A DNA stretch of 64,000 nt from Neodontobutis hainanensis (GCA_024349245.1 JALDNG010000099.1:2235001-2299000); one strand, 5' to 3'. Counted from the stretch's first letter, positions 11,291-23,749 are shown. Notes: generated by a model not told the origin, from the letters alone. Translations and numbers: made by a program.

Positions 11291-14200
11291 TCACTTATCC
11301 TTGGTGTACATGGTGGAGTGCATATTTTTGGTGCTGTTGCCTGTTCCATTCTTTCCCTGAAGAGTGGTGAAATGATAGATTTGAATGAATTGCCATAAAT
11401 AAAATATAAAACATCAAAACAAAGCTTAATATCAATATAAAATATCAATGTCTGAAGTTAGTATTTTGTAATCACACGTAAACTGTTCACAGTGAACTGT
11501 ACGTACAGAACCATTGTAGATAGTGTTAGGTGTTAACAGATATTATGTATTTTATTAATGACTACGCTGTCCACCACAAGTAACTGACCTTTATGATCCG
11601 AAATAGTTCATCTTTGACCTGGAAACAACAACAACAAAAATTACACATGCATTTATTAGGCAGACTTTCACATGTCACATCAGATATCACAAAAAATATA
11701 CAGAACACGTCTTTGTGAGAGAGTTTGTCATGAGGCTCAGGTGAATCCTGAGTCAGCTCCTGCAGCTACATACCTTCTGCTCTGCAAAGCATCCAGTCAA
11801 CAAAACAAAAAGGCCCTGCCACACAAAAGAAATAAAAATCAAGACGTAGTCAGAGCACTATTAACATTGGCTCATTACCATAAATACTGGCTCTCATTAA
11901 TACTATGTTAGCAAAAATATAATTCTGTCTTTAATGTAACTATTTAATGATTTTTCTTGAGGTCCATCAGTAGATTGTTTTTCAGGTAAGAATGGGAAAG
12001 TTGCAAGAAGTTTATGAGGTTCTTTTTTAGGCATTTAGGCCTAGTTGTACCAAGCGTGATTTAAAATAATGATAGCAGCATATCTAAATATTAAACATCC
12101 AGTTGTGTTTCAATTTTCATTTTGTCATCTTTGATTTCTTTGACTTTAAAAAAGTAATCGGGAAAAGGCTTGGTGCATTTTTTTTTTACTTGGACCATCA
12201 TGACTATTATGTTACTTACAATAAAAAAATTATGAAATGAATTACCTGAAAGGAATTGATGATAGTGAAGATGTAGTTAAAAACTGGATACACAGAAACA
12301 GCAGGGTTGAAAATGACCAAGCAGAAGCCAAAGGACCAAGTAATTCCAAAGACCGGTGTGAGAACAATGATTACTTTGATGATGTTTCTGGCCGTCTCCT
12401 TTTCGTCAGTTTTGCTGCTGTCATTGCCTGATGACTTCAGCAGGGTGACAATTACAACAACCATGGAGAAGATATTTGTAAAGAGGATGGTTCCAACGGG
12501 CAGGAGAAAGGAATGTAAGGATCCCACCAGGAGCCTTTCGTACACCAGCCAGCAAGAATCTGGCCTATAGTATTGTTGGCCATTGTACTTGTAGTAGACA
12601 TAACTAGACCCCACGATAATAATTGGAAAAATGTAACCCACAATGCTGGAGCAGAAAAAAAAAACTTTTTTCCTCAAGGGACTGAAGACAAAAATGAGCT
12701 GGTGGACAAGCATGACACTTAAGCAGAGCATCCAGCTGAACATGACCAAGTAGAAGAGGTGTTTGCATATGGTAAAGACGAGACACATGGTGTCGGAGAG
12801 AGCCGGGGGGTTGATGGAAGCCAAGAAGGAGATGTCAGCGAGTAAAAGGAAGAAGGCGATGTTTACCATGGCTGTGTGGCGGTAATGGGACAGTTTGGTC
12901 TTGATCACAGCCGACCACACAAGAAACTCAATCAAGAGGAAGATCATCAAAGAACAGATAGACACTCCCAAACCAATGTAAGTAATAATGTCCAGGTTTA
13001 AGCTTGAAACCTCGGGCCCGCGGGCCATTAGCACAGAGAAGGAGGTCAAGTGGTTGCACTCGCAGATTGTGCCATTTTTATCGTTTATTTTTCTGTTGCA
13101 TCCTTTATCGGACCAGTCTTCCACATGTGTATCCCAGTAAACGCAGTATGGTGTTTGGTTCTTCGCCACAGCATTAGTGAATTGCATTTCAATGACAAGA
13201 GATGAATTACTGTCAGTGTTGTTTACCACAGTGGTCGATACCAACAGACTTGTCTTCTCTGTGGCTTTAAATGTGTTTCTCAATTTGTCCATCAGATTTT
13301 TCACTGCAACTGTTTTCATGATCCCGGAGGACATGGTCATGTTTACGCCAATGCCAAAGGCCTCCACACTGCAGTTGGAGCCGCTGCAGTATTTGAGATC
13401 TAGGTTGGGGGCGTAGTAATCACTACTGTTGCCGGAGAAGTTAATTTTAATGTTCTCCACTAGTCCCTCCAATGATTTGAGGTAAATGGCTGACATATTG
13501 TGTAAAAGTGAGTCGTTGCCAGGGTTCCAGGTATTGTTCAGCATATTGCTAGCTGCATTGACAAAAGGCTAAAAAAGAAAATGAAGAAACATAATTTCAC
13601 CCACATTCAATTCTTTGTACCATGTAGTGCTTTTGAACTATCTGGAAGTATCACCAAAAGCCTCCTATGATACCAGTTCTTTGCATAATACAGGCTTTAG
13701 CCTTGTTTTTACTGGGATGGTGTTCAGTAACCTTTGTGAGGTTGCTAATGTTTTGATAATCCTTTAGCATCTCTACTCTGTTTGTGTCCACTACTTGTTG
13801 CTTGTGTCGCTGCAGAGAAACAAAAGTCAAGACAGTGCTAGTTTTCTGAAGAGTGTAGTATTGGCTACAGCGATTGTCAAATGTCTCCACTTTCTCTGGA
13901 GAATAACCGCAAAAAATTAGTAGTGGGTGGCAGTATAGCTCAGTGGGTAGAGCGGCCGTCCTTCGACCAGCGGGTGGGCGGTTTGATCCCCGCTCGAAAC
14001 ACCCCAAAACATCATAACATCCCGCTCTCCCCTGCATACTGTCGTTGTGTCCTTGGGCAACACACTTAACCTACATTTCCTTCAGTGATGTTCTGTTACA
14101 CTGGTAATAGTTTAATGTATGTAAAGCGCTTAGTTAAAGAGAAGCTGTCTCCTCTCACTCAAGTGAACTCTGCCTCTGCGCTTCTACAAAGTCTGCACAC

Positions 14201-17200
14201 TGAGCACTTCACAGAGCAGCTAGTAGACACAACAGACATGGTGCATAATTCAACGTAGCAGACTCCTAAATATCAATGTAATTCTTAATTTACTTTTGCA
14301 AAAGTCCTACGCTCGAACATGCTATTATATTTTTGTCTCATTCCGTCAATCTGTGGGAAACACTGCCTTGCATAGTTTATATTGTGGATATTACATTGCT
14401 ATAACATATTCACACATACACTAAGGCTGGGCAATATGACAATATTTTATCTTATTACGATCTTAAGTGTTGATGATCTGCCAATTTGGAAAGATGGCTG
14501 GATCGCCCTACACTGTTTTTCTATTTGGAGCAGTTCTTGGCTGAAAGACAGCAGTTTGTTTTTCGGCCCTTCCTTTTATGTTCATGCAGAGTTAAAAGAA
14601 GAGGACAAATGAAACGATGACAACTCATTAATGAGAGTGTCACGACCCCTTGTCAATGACGTTGTTAAAGACTTCAGCCTCTCATAACGTACTTTTGTTG
14701 ACTGTGATGCTTTTAAAGCCAGCTGTACTCAACCTTAACTGTTGCTAAATAAAACTAAACTGAGCTTTAACACTTTTACCTTACACACTTCTGTCTGATA
14801 TCCTCTAATCCAGGTCTAACCAGGTTTAAACCATGACTAAATCAGGTCTAAACCAGGACTAAACCGGGACAAACCCAGGTCTAAACCAAGACAAAACCAG
14901 GTTTTAACCAGGTCTAAATCAGGACTAGAACAGATCTAAACCAGGACTAAACCATGACTAAACCAGATCTAAACCAGGTTTAAAGTGGGTCTAAACCAGC
15001 ATTAAACCAGGTCTAAACGAGCACTAAACCAGGTTTAAACCAAGACTAAACCAGGTCTTGCCCAGTGTGAAACGCCTTTGTCTGTCATTAATGGATTAGT
15101 TTTATAGATTTATGTTTTTGGTAAATTTCTGTCAAATCTAAAAGACATGTGCATAATATTAATGTTAATATAATTTTTTAAAAAATTGCATACATTTAGG
15201 TTTTGAGGCATAGAACAACACCCTGTGTCTGATTAAAGCCTGATGCTGGTTTGAAAAAAAATCCACAAATAGTTCTATAAATAAACTTAAATTGATATAG
15301 CACTTTTTTTTCATAAATCGAGATCTTGGAATAAGAAAATTGTATTGCCCAGCCTTACATAAACTAACCATTATCACTACAGTATTACCAGTTCATTATC
15401 ACATTATATTATCATGTTATCTATTAACATTACTTAACCAACTTGGAGTATAAAGCATCTTCTTGAGAAATGCATTGATAAGAATTTTGCGAGTAACAAA
15501 AAAAAAAAAACAACTGCTTACAGGTAGAAGTTTCTCTCCAAGTGGAACATTCAAGGACGCTTGGGCCATCTTGTCCAGAATATTAACAGAAGCTGAAATG
15601 TCTGCAATAAGGTTGCTTGATACAGTTTGCATGGACGTGTTGTTTTGAAGTCCCCTAAATATGTCCAGTGCCACCTGCTCTGTAGCCCCAAGTCCCTGCA
15701 GGAAACTCTTGCGAGGAAAAGAAAAAAGAAACATCCCTTGATGTAAATACACAAACACAATTTTAACTCAAATTTGCTTTAAAAAAAAAACAAACATACA
15801 TCTGCCGCATTTGAAATTTTGTTCAATTCCGCATTGACGCAGAAGGTGGTCACGTTCCCCCAAGTTTCTTCGATACAAGTGCGCGTCTTGTAACCCACTC
15901 TGTTATCTGAGCATGTATTATTAACCACAGTGTCTCCTGATGGAGTCTTTGGCCACAAATCTCCATTTACAGTCTCCTCGTTGCAAAACGTTTTACCAGC
16001 TTGGAAAAACAGAATCTTTTATGAATAAAACATAGATGTCATTTTTAAGATGAAAACTGTATGTAATGGGGTGGCTATATTTTTCTGATTGAAGTACCAT
16101 AGATGACTGGAATGGTCACAATGGCGGTCTTTGATTGGTCCAGGTCATTTTGAAAAGTTATATTTACAGTCTGGGCCTCTGTTATTGGAGTACAACTGAT
16201 CTGTGCAGTGTAGTTGTAGTTCAGGTTCGCTCCTGAAACTGAAACACAAATAAATAGTGTTAATTGTGCTGTGCAGATCATATAAATGTACGTTGACAAT
16301 ATGTTTCCATCAAGTGGTTTGGCATGGTTCTGTTTGGTTGTGATTGGTTTTCAGAAAAACAACCACAACAAACTATGCCTTTCCTTAAGTGTATCCCCTC
16401 TTGTGATAAACATTTTAAATATCCAAGCTTCAGTACAGTATATATTGTTAAATTGTAGCTGATATGACTTTCAATGATGTGATACATGAATATGCTTTGT
16501 GATGCCCTGATGTGTGTATTTTCTTTTATTTCGGTGTGGAGTGATGACATCAAAATGGTTTCAGTAACACTGATTGGATAATGTGTTTGGAGCGGATGGA
16601 GTAAGAGCTGTGCTCAAACCTGCTCGACACTTCGGGTGTGTAGAGAATAAAACCCTAGCTATAGTGGTTGGTTTTTATGTTGTGCACAGTGCTGCGTTTT
16701 ATTTTGGCGAATCCATTTGTGTTGCAGATGTTTATTAATTTGAATTGAATTTGGTGTGGGTCATAGATTAGTTTTTTGTGCTGCTGTGATCTGCTCAGGC
16801 CACTGTAGTTAACCAATCAAAAGTGTGGCATGTAGTAATAAACCATGCTGCACCGCTTGGTGGAATTGAGGAGAGTGCCTCACTTGTTGGTAACCCAGGT
16901 TGATTAAACTGTTGGTAAGTCCAGGAAACATTGTAAGTGTCGTTGTTGTTCAAGATGGTGGCAGAAACATTCACAGGTATGAACTCAGTCAACTGCTTAT
17001 TAGTACAGTCCCCGGTCAGAGGGTAGATATTCATAAAAATATTGTCGGGCAGACGCGCCACCGCCAGAAAGGCTTTGGCAGTGTGCCTCACTGAGCCTTT
17101 GGTGAAGCCACACTCATAGATTCCTACAGGAAATACATTTGAAACACAGGACACACAGAATTAAAAGTTTACATACATTTCAGATCTATAGCCTCGTTTC

Positions 17201-20200
17201 AGCTGTGGGTACAGGAGCGGTTTGGTACAAGTAACCCCTGCTACGCAATAGATTTCTGAAGTGCCGTAAAAGTTATGTCTCTATTTAAGAAATAAAAAAT
17301 ATTTGAAGCAGACATTTGAAACATGAATGGATTGGTAATATTTGACATAAATAAGAGAGTTAAGCCAGGTTTGTAGCAGTGAGAGTCTGGAGGAACAGCT
17401 GCTGCACGACACATTAAACTGTTTCCGGTTTATTCTTAGCTTTGAGAACATGCTGCTGCTGCAGTTTCCTAGAATTTAGGGAATTTGTATTTGAAGTACA
17501 GGTTGTGCCTGTGTTTAATGTAGTGTAGATGATAAATGTAAATAGAAAATTCATGAAGTGAGTTGTCACTGACTGTTTAATACTGGAAACAGCTGATGCA
17601 AATGCTGCCTGGGAAATGCTTTTCTGTTTAAATATGACATTTATCACAAAAACAAGGTGAAATTTTATTGAAAAACATTTAATTAAAGCAAATATTTATA
17701 ACTGTCAGACACAGCTGAACATCTAGAACGCACAGCTCTGCAAAACAGTTTCTGACCTTTAAGTTCAATATCCCACACAACCTTAGGTGTCAGGTATATA
17801 GCTCTTACACATGAGTTCTCAAAACTGAAATGCATGTTTGTTTGAATGTCCAGGTACCCTTTTAATGCAATTAGCCTAAACACATTTGTGTTAAATTGAA
17901 AACCATGAAATGCGTAAATTCATTGATTGTGCTCATAGCAACAACATATTTAAAAGAGCTCAGTGTATTTATTGTAAACAAATAACCACAGATAAACTGA
18001 ACTTTTGAGAACGGAGACATGCTAAACTTCATTTGAAAGCTTTGAATAACCACAATGCTAAATTGTTTTTACAGACAGAAAAAGCTTTCTAATCTTAATT
18101 TGTTTTTTATTTTATTTTATTTTTGTTATTAATATAGCGCTTTTCCACCTAGTGGCACTCAAAGCGCTTTTCCAGTGTTACAGAACATCACTGGAGGCAA
18201 GGTGGGTTAAGTGTCTTGCCCAAGGACACAGCAACAGTATAAACTGTGGGGAGAGCAGGATGTTATGTTGTTTTGGGATGTTTCTAGCGAGGATCGATCC
18301 GCCCACCCGTCGAAGGACGGCTGTTCTACCCACTGAGCTACTGCTGCCCCTGAGAACAGAGTCAGGGGCAAATGGCTCTGGCTTCTCGTCTACACTTAAA
18401 CACAAAAAGAATGTGTGGCCTCAAATAGTCTGTCTCTATCTAATAGGATATTGTGTGAGTGAGTGGATATATTTAATGTTAAGAATGCTTGGAATAAACC
18501 CCAACAACACACAACTGCTCCTCCAGCCTCTTGTGCTGCTAAACAGGATATAATATCTTATATTAAAATGTTTTTTTCTATGTTTATTTAATAGAGTAAC
18601 TCAGATCATACCCTCAGTGGAAACAAGGTTTTAGTGTCTGTTTAGAATCCGGCGATGTGTTTAAAGAGATAAAAAGGTCATATTGATTTCATATTGATTC
18701 CCTGTTCTGTCAACTTGCCTTCCCAAGCGCTGGTCACATTATCCAGTCTGACACTCAGACACGACGGCTCTGGCGTTTGGCAGTAAAGCAATTTCACCAC
18801 GCTCCCATTGTTCAGGACAAAGCGATCGTACGCATTGCTCTTGTTCCACCCAGACGTGTCGGTCGGCTCTCGGAATGTGCAGTTGAGGACTGGACTAGAC
18901 AGGTAGCACACTTTGCCTGGGGCATTCATGTACACCATTCCTGCTCAAACAACGTACATAATCATTGCTGAATAACAATAGTTAACGGTAACAATAAGAA
19001 AAGGTTAAAGCAAAGGCATCTGGACTGGGTTTTCAAGGTGAAGACGTTTCATCTCTTATCCAGGAGCTGAGCTTATATCTCTAGAGGGGGTTTGACCAGA
19101 AACTAACTCTGATTGGACCAGGCTGTTCTGGTCTCATAGTCGTTACTTTGAAAGGGCAGTGTGACTCATGATAGGAGTAATGTGGTCTATACTGTTCAGT
19201 GAAGAGTGCAGTGACAGTTATGTCGGTGAAACGACACAACAGCTTCACAAGAGGATGTATCAGCACAGAAGAGCCAATCCAGGAGGAACTGAGTCTGCAG
19301 TTCACCTCCACCTCAAAGACAAAGGACATTCCTTTGAGGACAGCAATGTCCAAATTTTTGCCAGAGAGGCCAGATGGTTTGAGAGAGGGGTGAAGGAAGC
19401 CATTTTGAAAATGGAAAATCCTTCTTTGAACTGAGGAGGTGGCCTCAGATTTATTGGTATTTTCAACAGTGTTCTGAAACACTACTTCAAAAGAGTTGCC
19501 CCCTAAAACAGCAACAGCTCAATGAAGCAGTGTCACTAAAGACTCTCACATCAGGAGTCACACTGCCCTTTCATGATGATGAACAACTATGAGACTATAA
19601 TAATAATAATAATTTTTATATAGCACTTTTCCACCTACTGTAGTAGGCACTCAAAGCGCTTTACATAAATTAAACTATTACCAGTGTTACAGAACTTCAC
19701 TGGAGGCAATGTAGGTTAAGTGTCTTGCCCAAGGACACAACAACAGTATGTGGGGGAGAGCAGGATGTTATGATGTTTTGGGATGTTTTGAGCAGGGATC
19801 GAACCACCCACCTGCCGGTCAAAAGATGGCGGCTCTACCCACTGAGCTACTGTCCCATCAGGTTTAGTTTCAGGTCAGATAAAGCTCAGCTCTCTTACCA
19901 ATTGATCTCAAAATTCATATTTGTTTGAAACTTTATGTAATGCTGTCATCTTGGACAGGTCACTCTTGGAAAAGAGATTTATTATCTCAATGAGGTTTTT
20001 CACCTGGTTAAATAAAGGATATAATAATAAAAAATTGAAAAAGTCTCTTTGGATAAGAGATAAATGTCTTCATGGATGACTGAGAACCACTGTAACAATA
20101 GTAAATGTACTAAGAGCCCTCATGTTGTTGCTCTGTTTTTTTTTTTTTTTTTAGCAACTTTTATTTTCACAATAGACTTGTCAAAGACGATAAAGGACTT

Positions 20201-23200
20201 TCACTGACTTTTTCTTCTCCAGTTTGCTAACACTTAAAGTCCAAAAAAACTTCAATACTGGCTGTGTTTGGTCCAGGCTTTCAGACTTTTCCCTTGATGA
20301 AAACGTATTTGGCAGTAGGTTAAACTTTTGAAACCATATGCAGAAAGTGAGGGTTAATCTGAACAAATTAAGAAAAGGAAACTGAGCAGAGTAAAAAAAA
20401 AAAAAAGATCAAATAATAATTACTGACCTGTGGTGTCTACACGCACAAATGCAGACAGAGTGGTCTGCAGAGTATCCAGTATGGACTGAAGTCTGACGGT
20501 TTGGAAAACAGCGCTAACTCTAACTTCAAAGTCTGCGATGGTGTTCCCTAACCTGCCAGAATCAAACAGGTCACTGTATTACAACCAGTGGTGGAGAAGT
20601 ACTTTAACTGTACTTAATTTAAAGTACAGATAAAGTCTTAGACCGGCATTGACCTTGACCTGTCACGTTATGACAGTGACACATAAAAACAACTAGTGCA
20701 AAAACCTAACACTCACATTTTTACAAGATCCTCAGACACAGTGCTTAATTATGCCTCCATTGTGGTGCGTAATGATGCATGTGAGGGTCAGAAAATGTGT
20801 GCGTCCTCCACATGGCTCCACACAGGGAGCCCCGAACAATGCTTTGGCCTGTTCAGAGCGTTCTGTAAGATCTTCAGTCACATAAGTCATGACGTATGAC
20901 ATGAAGTGTGTATATTAATATATAGATGTCAGTGAGATAGACAGGATTTTCTTCTTTGATTCTATTATATTTTGGGGATGAAAGTTTTGCGGTTCTCTAT
21001 TTATAAAAAAATAAATCCACAGCTAATTGATTGTTTGTTGGTTAAGCCCATATATGTGCATTGTCGAAGGCTTCACTCAGTGCACCCTCCACTACGGTAG
21101 TTCAGATATATTACTTCTAACGTTATATATAACAATATCAAAAAAATGACAGTACCTCTGGCCTGTTATGTTCAGGTACTCGAATCCATTCAGCCCTGAA
21201 AAGGCCGCATACGTCTTTAAAGACAAGAGGCACAGTGTGACATTAGTTTAGACAATAAAATAAAACAAAGGACAATTCAGGTGATTCAGAGTGTTTTATA
21301 TTACCATGGCCGTTTTGGTACTGTCCCAGAGGCCTGTGGACAGGGTGGCCGAGCCGTTGATGTAAACTGTTCAATACAAACATTTGAATGACATGAAGTT
21401 TGTGTTAGCATTTTCACATTTGTATCAGAGAAGTTCCTCACTGCCTGCTGCTCAAAAACAGATGTAAGACTGTGAGATTCATTGTAGCATTTACCTGGAA
21501 CTTTTCTGACGCAGAGGGGTGCATAGTAGGACACATTCTGTGTACAACTCAGCTCCCGGCAGCAGTTAAAGTTGTAACACACGTCGTTGCTCCATATGTA
21601 TCCTTGAGAACAGCTGCAGTTGGTGTCACTTCCAATAATCAGGCATTCTTTAAAAAAAAAAAAAAAAAAAGTCATCTGCTGCAATGCTCTAGTTCAGATG
21701 TGTGCATTCTTCCATTTATTTGATGCTTATTGTTAGTTCAGTGGTTTGGTTTAAATTAAAGCATACATTATTTTAAAATAAAAATACAAAAAAAAAGAAA
21801 CACAAAATCAAATTTCAAATCACCAAAGCAAAAAACAAAATGCTAATTCAAATAGCAAAATGCAAAGGCAAATTGTGAAAAACATTAAAGTTTTTTACTG
21901 CAATTAATCTCATGTTTTTCTTTGCCAAACATGCAAAAATGAATTAAACACCAATGTGCACAGAAACAGAGAGTGACCAAACGAAAAGAGTCAGAGTCTG
22001 CGGTTTTTACTTGAAGGTTAATTAACTTATGTATTGTTTAATGAGTTTGGATAAATCCAAGACAGTTCATGTGAGCGCTGCAGCAAGTCTTTGAGATGTG
22101 TAAAGATGTCTACTGCTGTAATTTACGATGAAATAATAGTCTGTGTTAATTAATTAAATAATTTGTTAACGTGATAATAACGCATTAACTTGACCAGCCC
22201 TAGTAAAAATGCAAAATTTTATAGTTGCAAGGTAAAAATGTGTTTAAAAACAAGACCTGCCACGGTTTCACTTTGTAAAAACGTCACTGTGTAGTTTTGG
22301 TTGTTGGTGTCCAACACGTTTAGAGTTGTGGTGCTGTTCAGAATGGATAGGATTGTTTGAGCCTCCAGCGTCACGTTACTCTCCACCGTTAGTTCAGCAA
22401 TGTAAATGTCCCCTGCAAAAACAAGCAGTGTAGTGACAGCATAAACATGAACACAAGATCACAGAACTATAACATGAATATGAAAACACTGTAATAAACT
22501 CATTATCCACACACAGAACACCACACAAAGATTCTTTATACTTGATTTTTACAGGATTATGTCTAGCATGTATATGTTCAATGTGTTATCATTTTACACC
22601 ACTAGATGGAGTCATGAGCCACTGCAAAATGAAACCCCTGCTTCTGTGGGATATTCCTTTTTAAATTCTTTGCAATGGAATGGATATTTTTAGAGAAAGC
22701 CAAGTGATGTGGTGGTGTTGATAGAATAATAACAAAAAAAGAAATAAGAACAGAAGTTATTTGCGCTGATAAGCAATGAATGGGTGCAGCTGAATTTTGT
22801 GCATCAGGAAAAGCAGTGTAAACACGCTACAGCACTTTAGAAGTCCCAATGCACCTAACTTCTGCTCTGCAGCCTACGTACTGCTCCACTGTGGTCTGGG
22901 GACAGTGGTCCCTCCTGCCCCACTCTGAGGCTGTCCTCGTTTTTCTCTGGTCTGATTAAAAGGACCAGTGCACTAATTGTCCACATAAAAACCCCAGAAG
23001 TGGTAATAGTCAGACATATACTATCAAATAAGGGCAAAAGGCCCCAAAAAAAACATAAAGAAAGAAAGTAAAGAAAGAAAACCCATTGATATAGAGTTTA
23101 CATCAATAAAAACTATGGCCTGAAAAACTGAGGGAGCCTTCCCAATGGCATCTGGAAGAAAATGTGTTGATTATTTCATTTATCTTTTTTTTCCATATGA

Positions 23201-23452
23201 ATTGAGATATGGAAAAAAAGATAAATAAAATAATCAACACAGTTAAGAAGAAACACATAATTAGTTAAAAAGTCACTTACCTGTAATCTGTTGAGAAAAG
23301 ACCAATAAGTGGATTAATACATTGCATTTTTGTTTTATTCATGTTGTGAGAGTTATCCAATGATACATACATAAAGTACATACAAACTCGGATATTACCT
23401 GTGTGCTGACAAATACAACACCAATAAGAAAAGCGATTCCCCTGGACCACAT
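11291..23452 (-). CDS. adhesion G-protein-coupled receptor, ADGRF group (SEA, Ig, HormR-like, GAIN, 7TM)
   Basis: Coding exons in order of transcription: 23452-23399, 23287-23281, 22412-22257, 21647-21495, 21366-21305, 21214-21156, 20552-20428, 18940-18719, 17123-16884, 16232-16098, 15999-15800, 15707-15522, 13568-12246, 11815-11774, 11618-11589, 11356-11291. Total 3060 nt, 1019 aa, all phases consistent. The signal peptide starts MWSRGIAFLIGVVFV. It is followed by a beta domain plus 8-Cys module (22412-21495), a SEA domain over three exons, two Ig-like domains (AWEGIYECGF spans an intron), a hormone-receptor-like Cys domain (15999-15800), and GAIN with an intact GPS (CECNHL/TSFSV, cleavage after residue 707). 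Seven helices end at FQGLFVLLTGC. The receptor is expected at the plasma membrane as two non-covalent fragments with tethered agonist TSFSVLM. The Ig plus HormR combination and the LVHQLIFVF loop recall ADGRF3, but the locus is that of ADGRF5/F1, so I leave the paralogue open. Intron 8 has a GC donor. Confidence 0.92.
12246..13568 (-). CDS. ADGRF-like exon 13: GAIN C-terminus, GPS and most of the 7TM domain
   Basis: A single 1323-nt phase 0-0 exon encodes the C-terminal GAIN subdomain, the GPS (CVYWD...GC...CECNHL/TSFSV) and helices 1 to 7 up to INSFQ. The helix 6 motif LTPVFGITWSFG and helix 7 PVFNYIFTIINSFQ are canonical for adhesion GPCRs. The conserved TM3-EL2 cysteines (CLVFTICKH and DSCWLVY) are present. 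The same exon structure occurs in adgrf5 (35804-37195), where the following exon is also exactly 42 nt. Confidence 0.95.
13927..14132 (+). mobile_element. tRNA-derived SINE, full head and body
   Basis: The head resembles a tRNA gene: box A-like TAGCTCAGTGGGTAGAG and box B-like GGTTTGATCCCCGC. The body follows (ACACCCCAAAACATCATAACATCC ... TGTCCTTGGGCAACACACTTAACC) and ends near AATGTATGTAAAGCGCTT. Other copies are at 290-446, 18131-18350, 19597-19857 and 60036-60207. It is not a functional tRNA: the acceptor stem does not pair and the sequence is embedded in the repeat body. Confidence 0.85.
14423..15357. mobile_element. hAT-like MITE with terminal inverted repeats
   Basis: The left end AAGGCTGGGCAATATGACAATATTTTAT and the right end ATAAG..AATTGTATTGCCCAGCCTTA are inverted repeats of the kind found in fish hAT-type MITEs. 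The flanks CATACACT and CATAAACT could be an 8-bp target duplication with one mismatch. There is no transposase. The interior holds the minisatellite at 14812-15058. The element lies in intron 12 of the ADGRF-like gene. Confidence 0.7.
14812..15058. repeat. minisatellite of (A)AACCAGGNCTA units inside the MITE
   Basis: About 20 imperfect units of 11-12 bases alternating between AAACCAGGTCTA, AAACCAGGACTA and AAACCAGGTTTA. The alternation gives a higher-order period of about 22-24 bases. There is no ORF of note. Confidence 0.9.
18131..18350 (-). mobile_element. tRNA-derived SINE, full length
   Basis: Reverse-orientation copy of the 13927-14132 family. The tRNA-like head is at 18290-18350 (read on the minus strand: GGGGCAGCAGTAGCTCAGTG). 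The 3' end is at 18131 (AATATAGCGCTTTTCCACC). It lies in intron 8 of the ADGRF-like gene. Confidence 0.85.
19001..20095 (+). mobile_element. Penelope-like element fragment with GIY-YIG endonuclease ORF
   Basis: ORF 19168-19434 encodes ECSDSYVGETTQQLHKRMYQ followed by HLHLKDKGHSFEDSN and RWFERGVKEAI, which matches the C-terminal GIY-YIG nuclease of fish Penelope-like retroelements. The upstream GIY strand is corrupted (VMWSILFSEEC), and no RT domain remains. The flanks carry the repeat CAAGGTGAAGACGTTTC... seen as terminal repeats at 33722-34075, 41345-41620 and 43040-43215. A SINE is inserted at 19597-19857. The element lies in an intron of the ADGRF-like gene. Confidence 0.78.
19597..19857 (-). 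mobile_element. tRNA-derived SINE nested in the Penelope-like element
   Basis: Same family as 18131-18350 in the same orientation, with an (AAT)n tail at 19597 and the tRNA-like head ending near GGGACAGTAGCTCAGTGGG on the minus strand. Its nesting shows it inserted after the Penelope-like element. Confidence 0.8.
23281..23287 (-). CDS. 7-nt microexon of the ADGRF-like gene
   Basis: Minus-strand sequence TCTTTTCTCAACAG/ATTACAG/GTAAGTG. Joined between exon 1 (phase 0 end, ...SACACAG) and exon 3 (starting GGGACATT), it gives the continuous frame Gln-Ile-Thr-Gly-Asp. Skipping it puts exon 3 into a frame that hits TAA after seven codons. The strong donor and acceptor and the exact frame repair support it. 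The matching exon of adgrf5 is 52 nt (58308-58257). Confidence 0.82.
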
Positions 23453-23749
23453 TGTTCCTGAGAGAGACAGACACATGTAGAAGATATGCACACATAGTTT
23501 CTCATAGTTAACCAGTCACAGCAACCATCATCGTACAGTATGTGTCACTGTTGATTGAGTTGATGTTGTAATTGGATTTGGACATGAAGCAGTAAAATAA
23601 CTTTACAACCAATACATACGTACAGTAGCCCTGAAGGGACATACTGTCTATGAACAAACTCAGTAGCAACAGGTAATATGATGATTTAAAAATTTACAAA
23701 CAAATAAAATCTATTTTTTATTGTCCTAACACTTTTTACATGTTTCAAA

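Noticed and set aside
13935..14000. tRNA gene
   Set aside because: Box A and B-like sequences are clear, but the acceptor stem does not pair and the same sequence recurs with a common non-tRNA body at several places, so it is a SINE head.
16795..16883. continuation of the Ig exon to the TGA (truncated soluble receptor)
   Set aside because: The ORF runs on past the donor ACAA/GTGAGG, but the next exon (16232-16098) continues the Ig fold in the right phase, so the extension is intronic. A short soluble isoform by intron retention cannot be fully excluded.
19168..19434. host GIY-YIG nuclease gene
   Set aside because: It is surrounded by Penelope-like repeats, has a corrupted start of the fold, and there are other copies of the flanks in the window.
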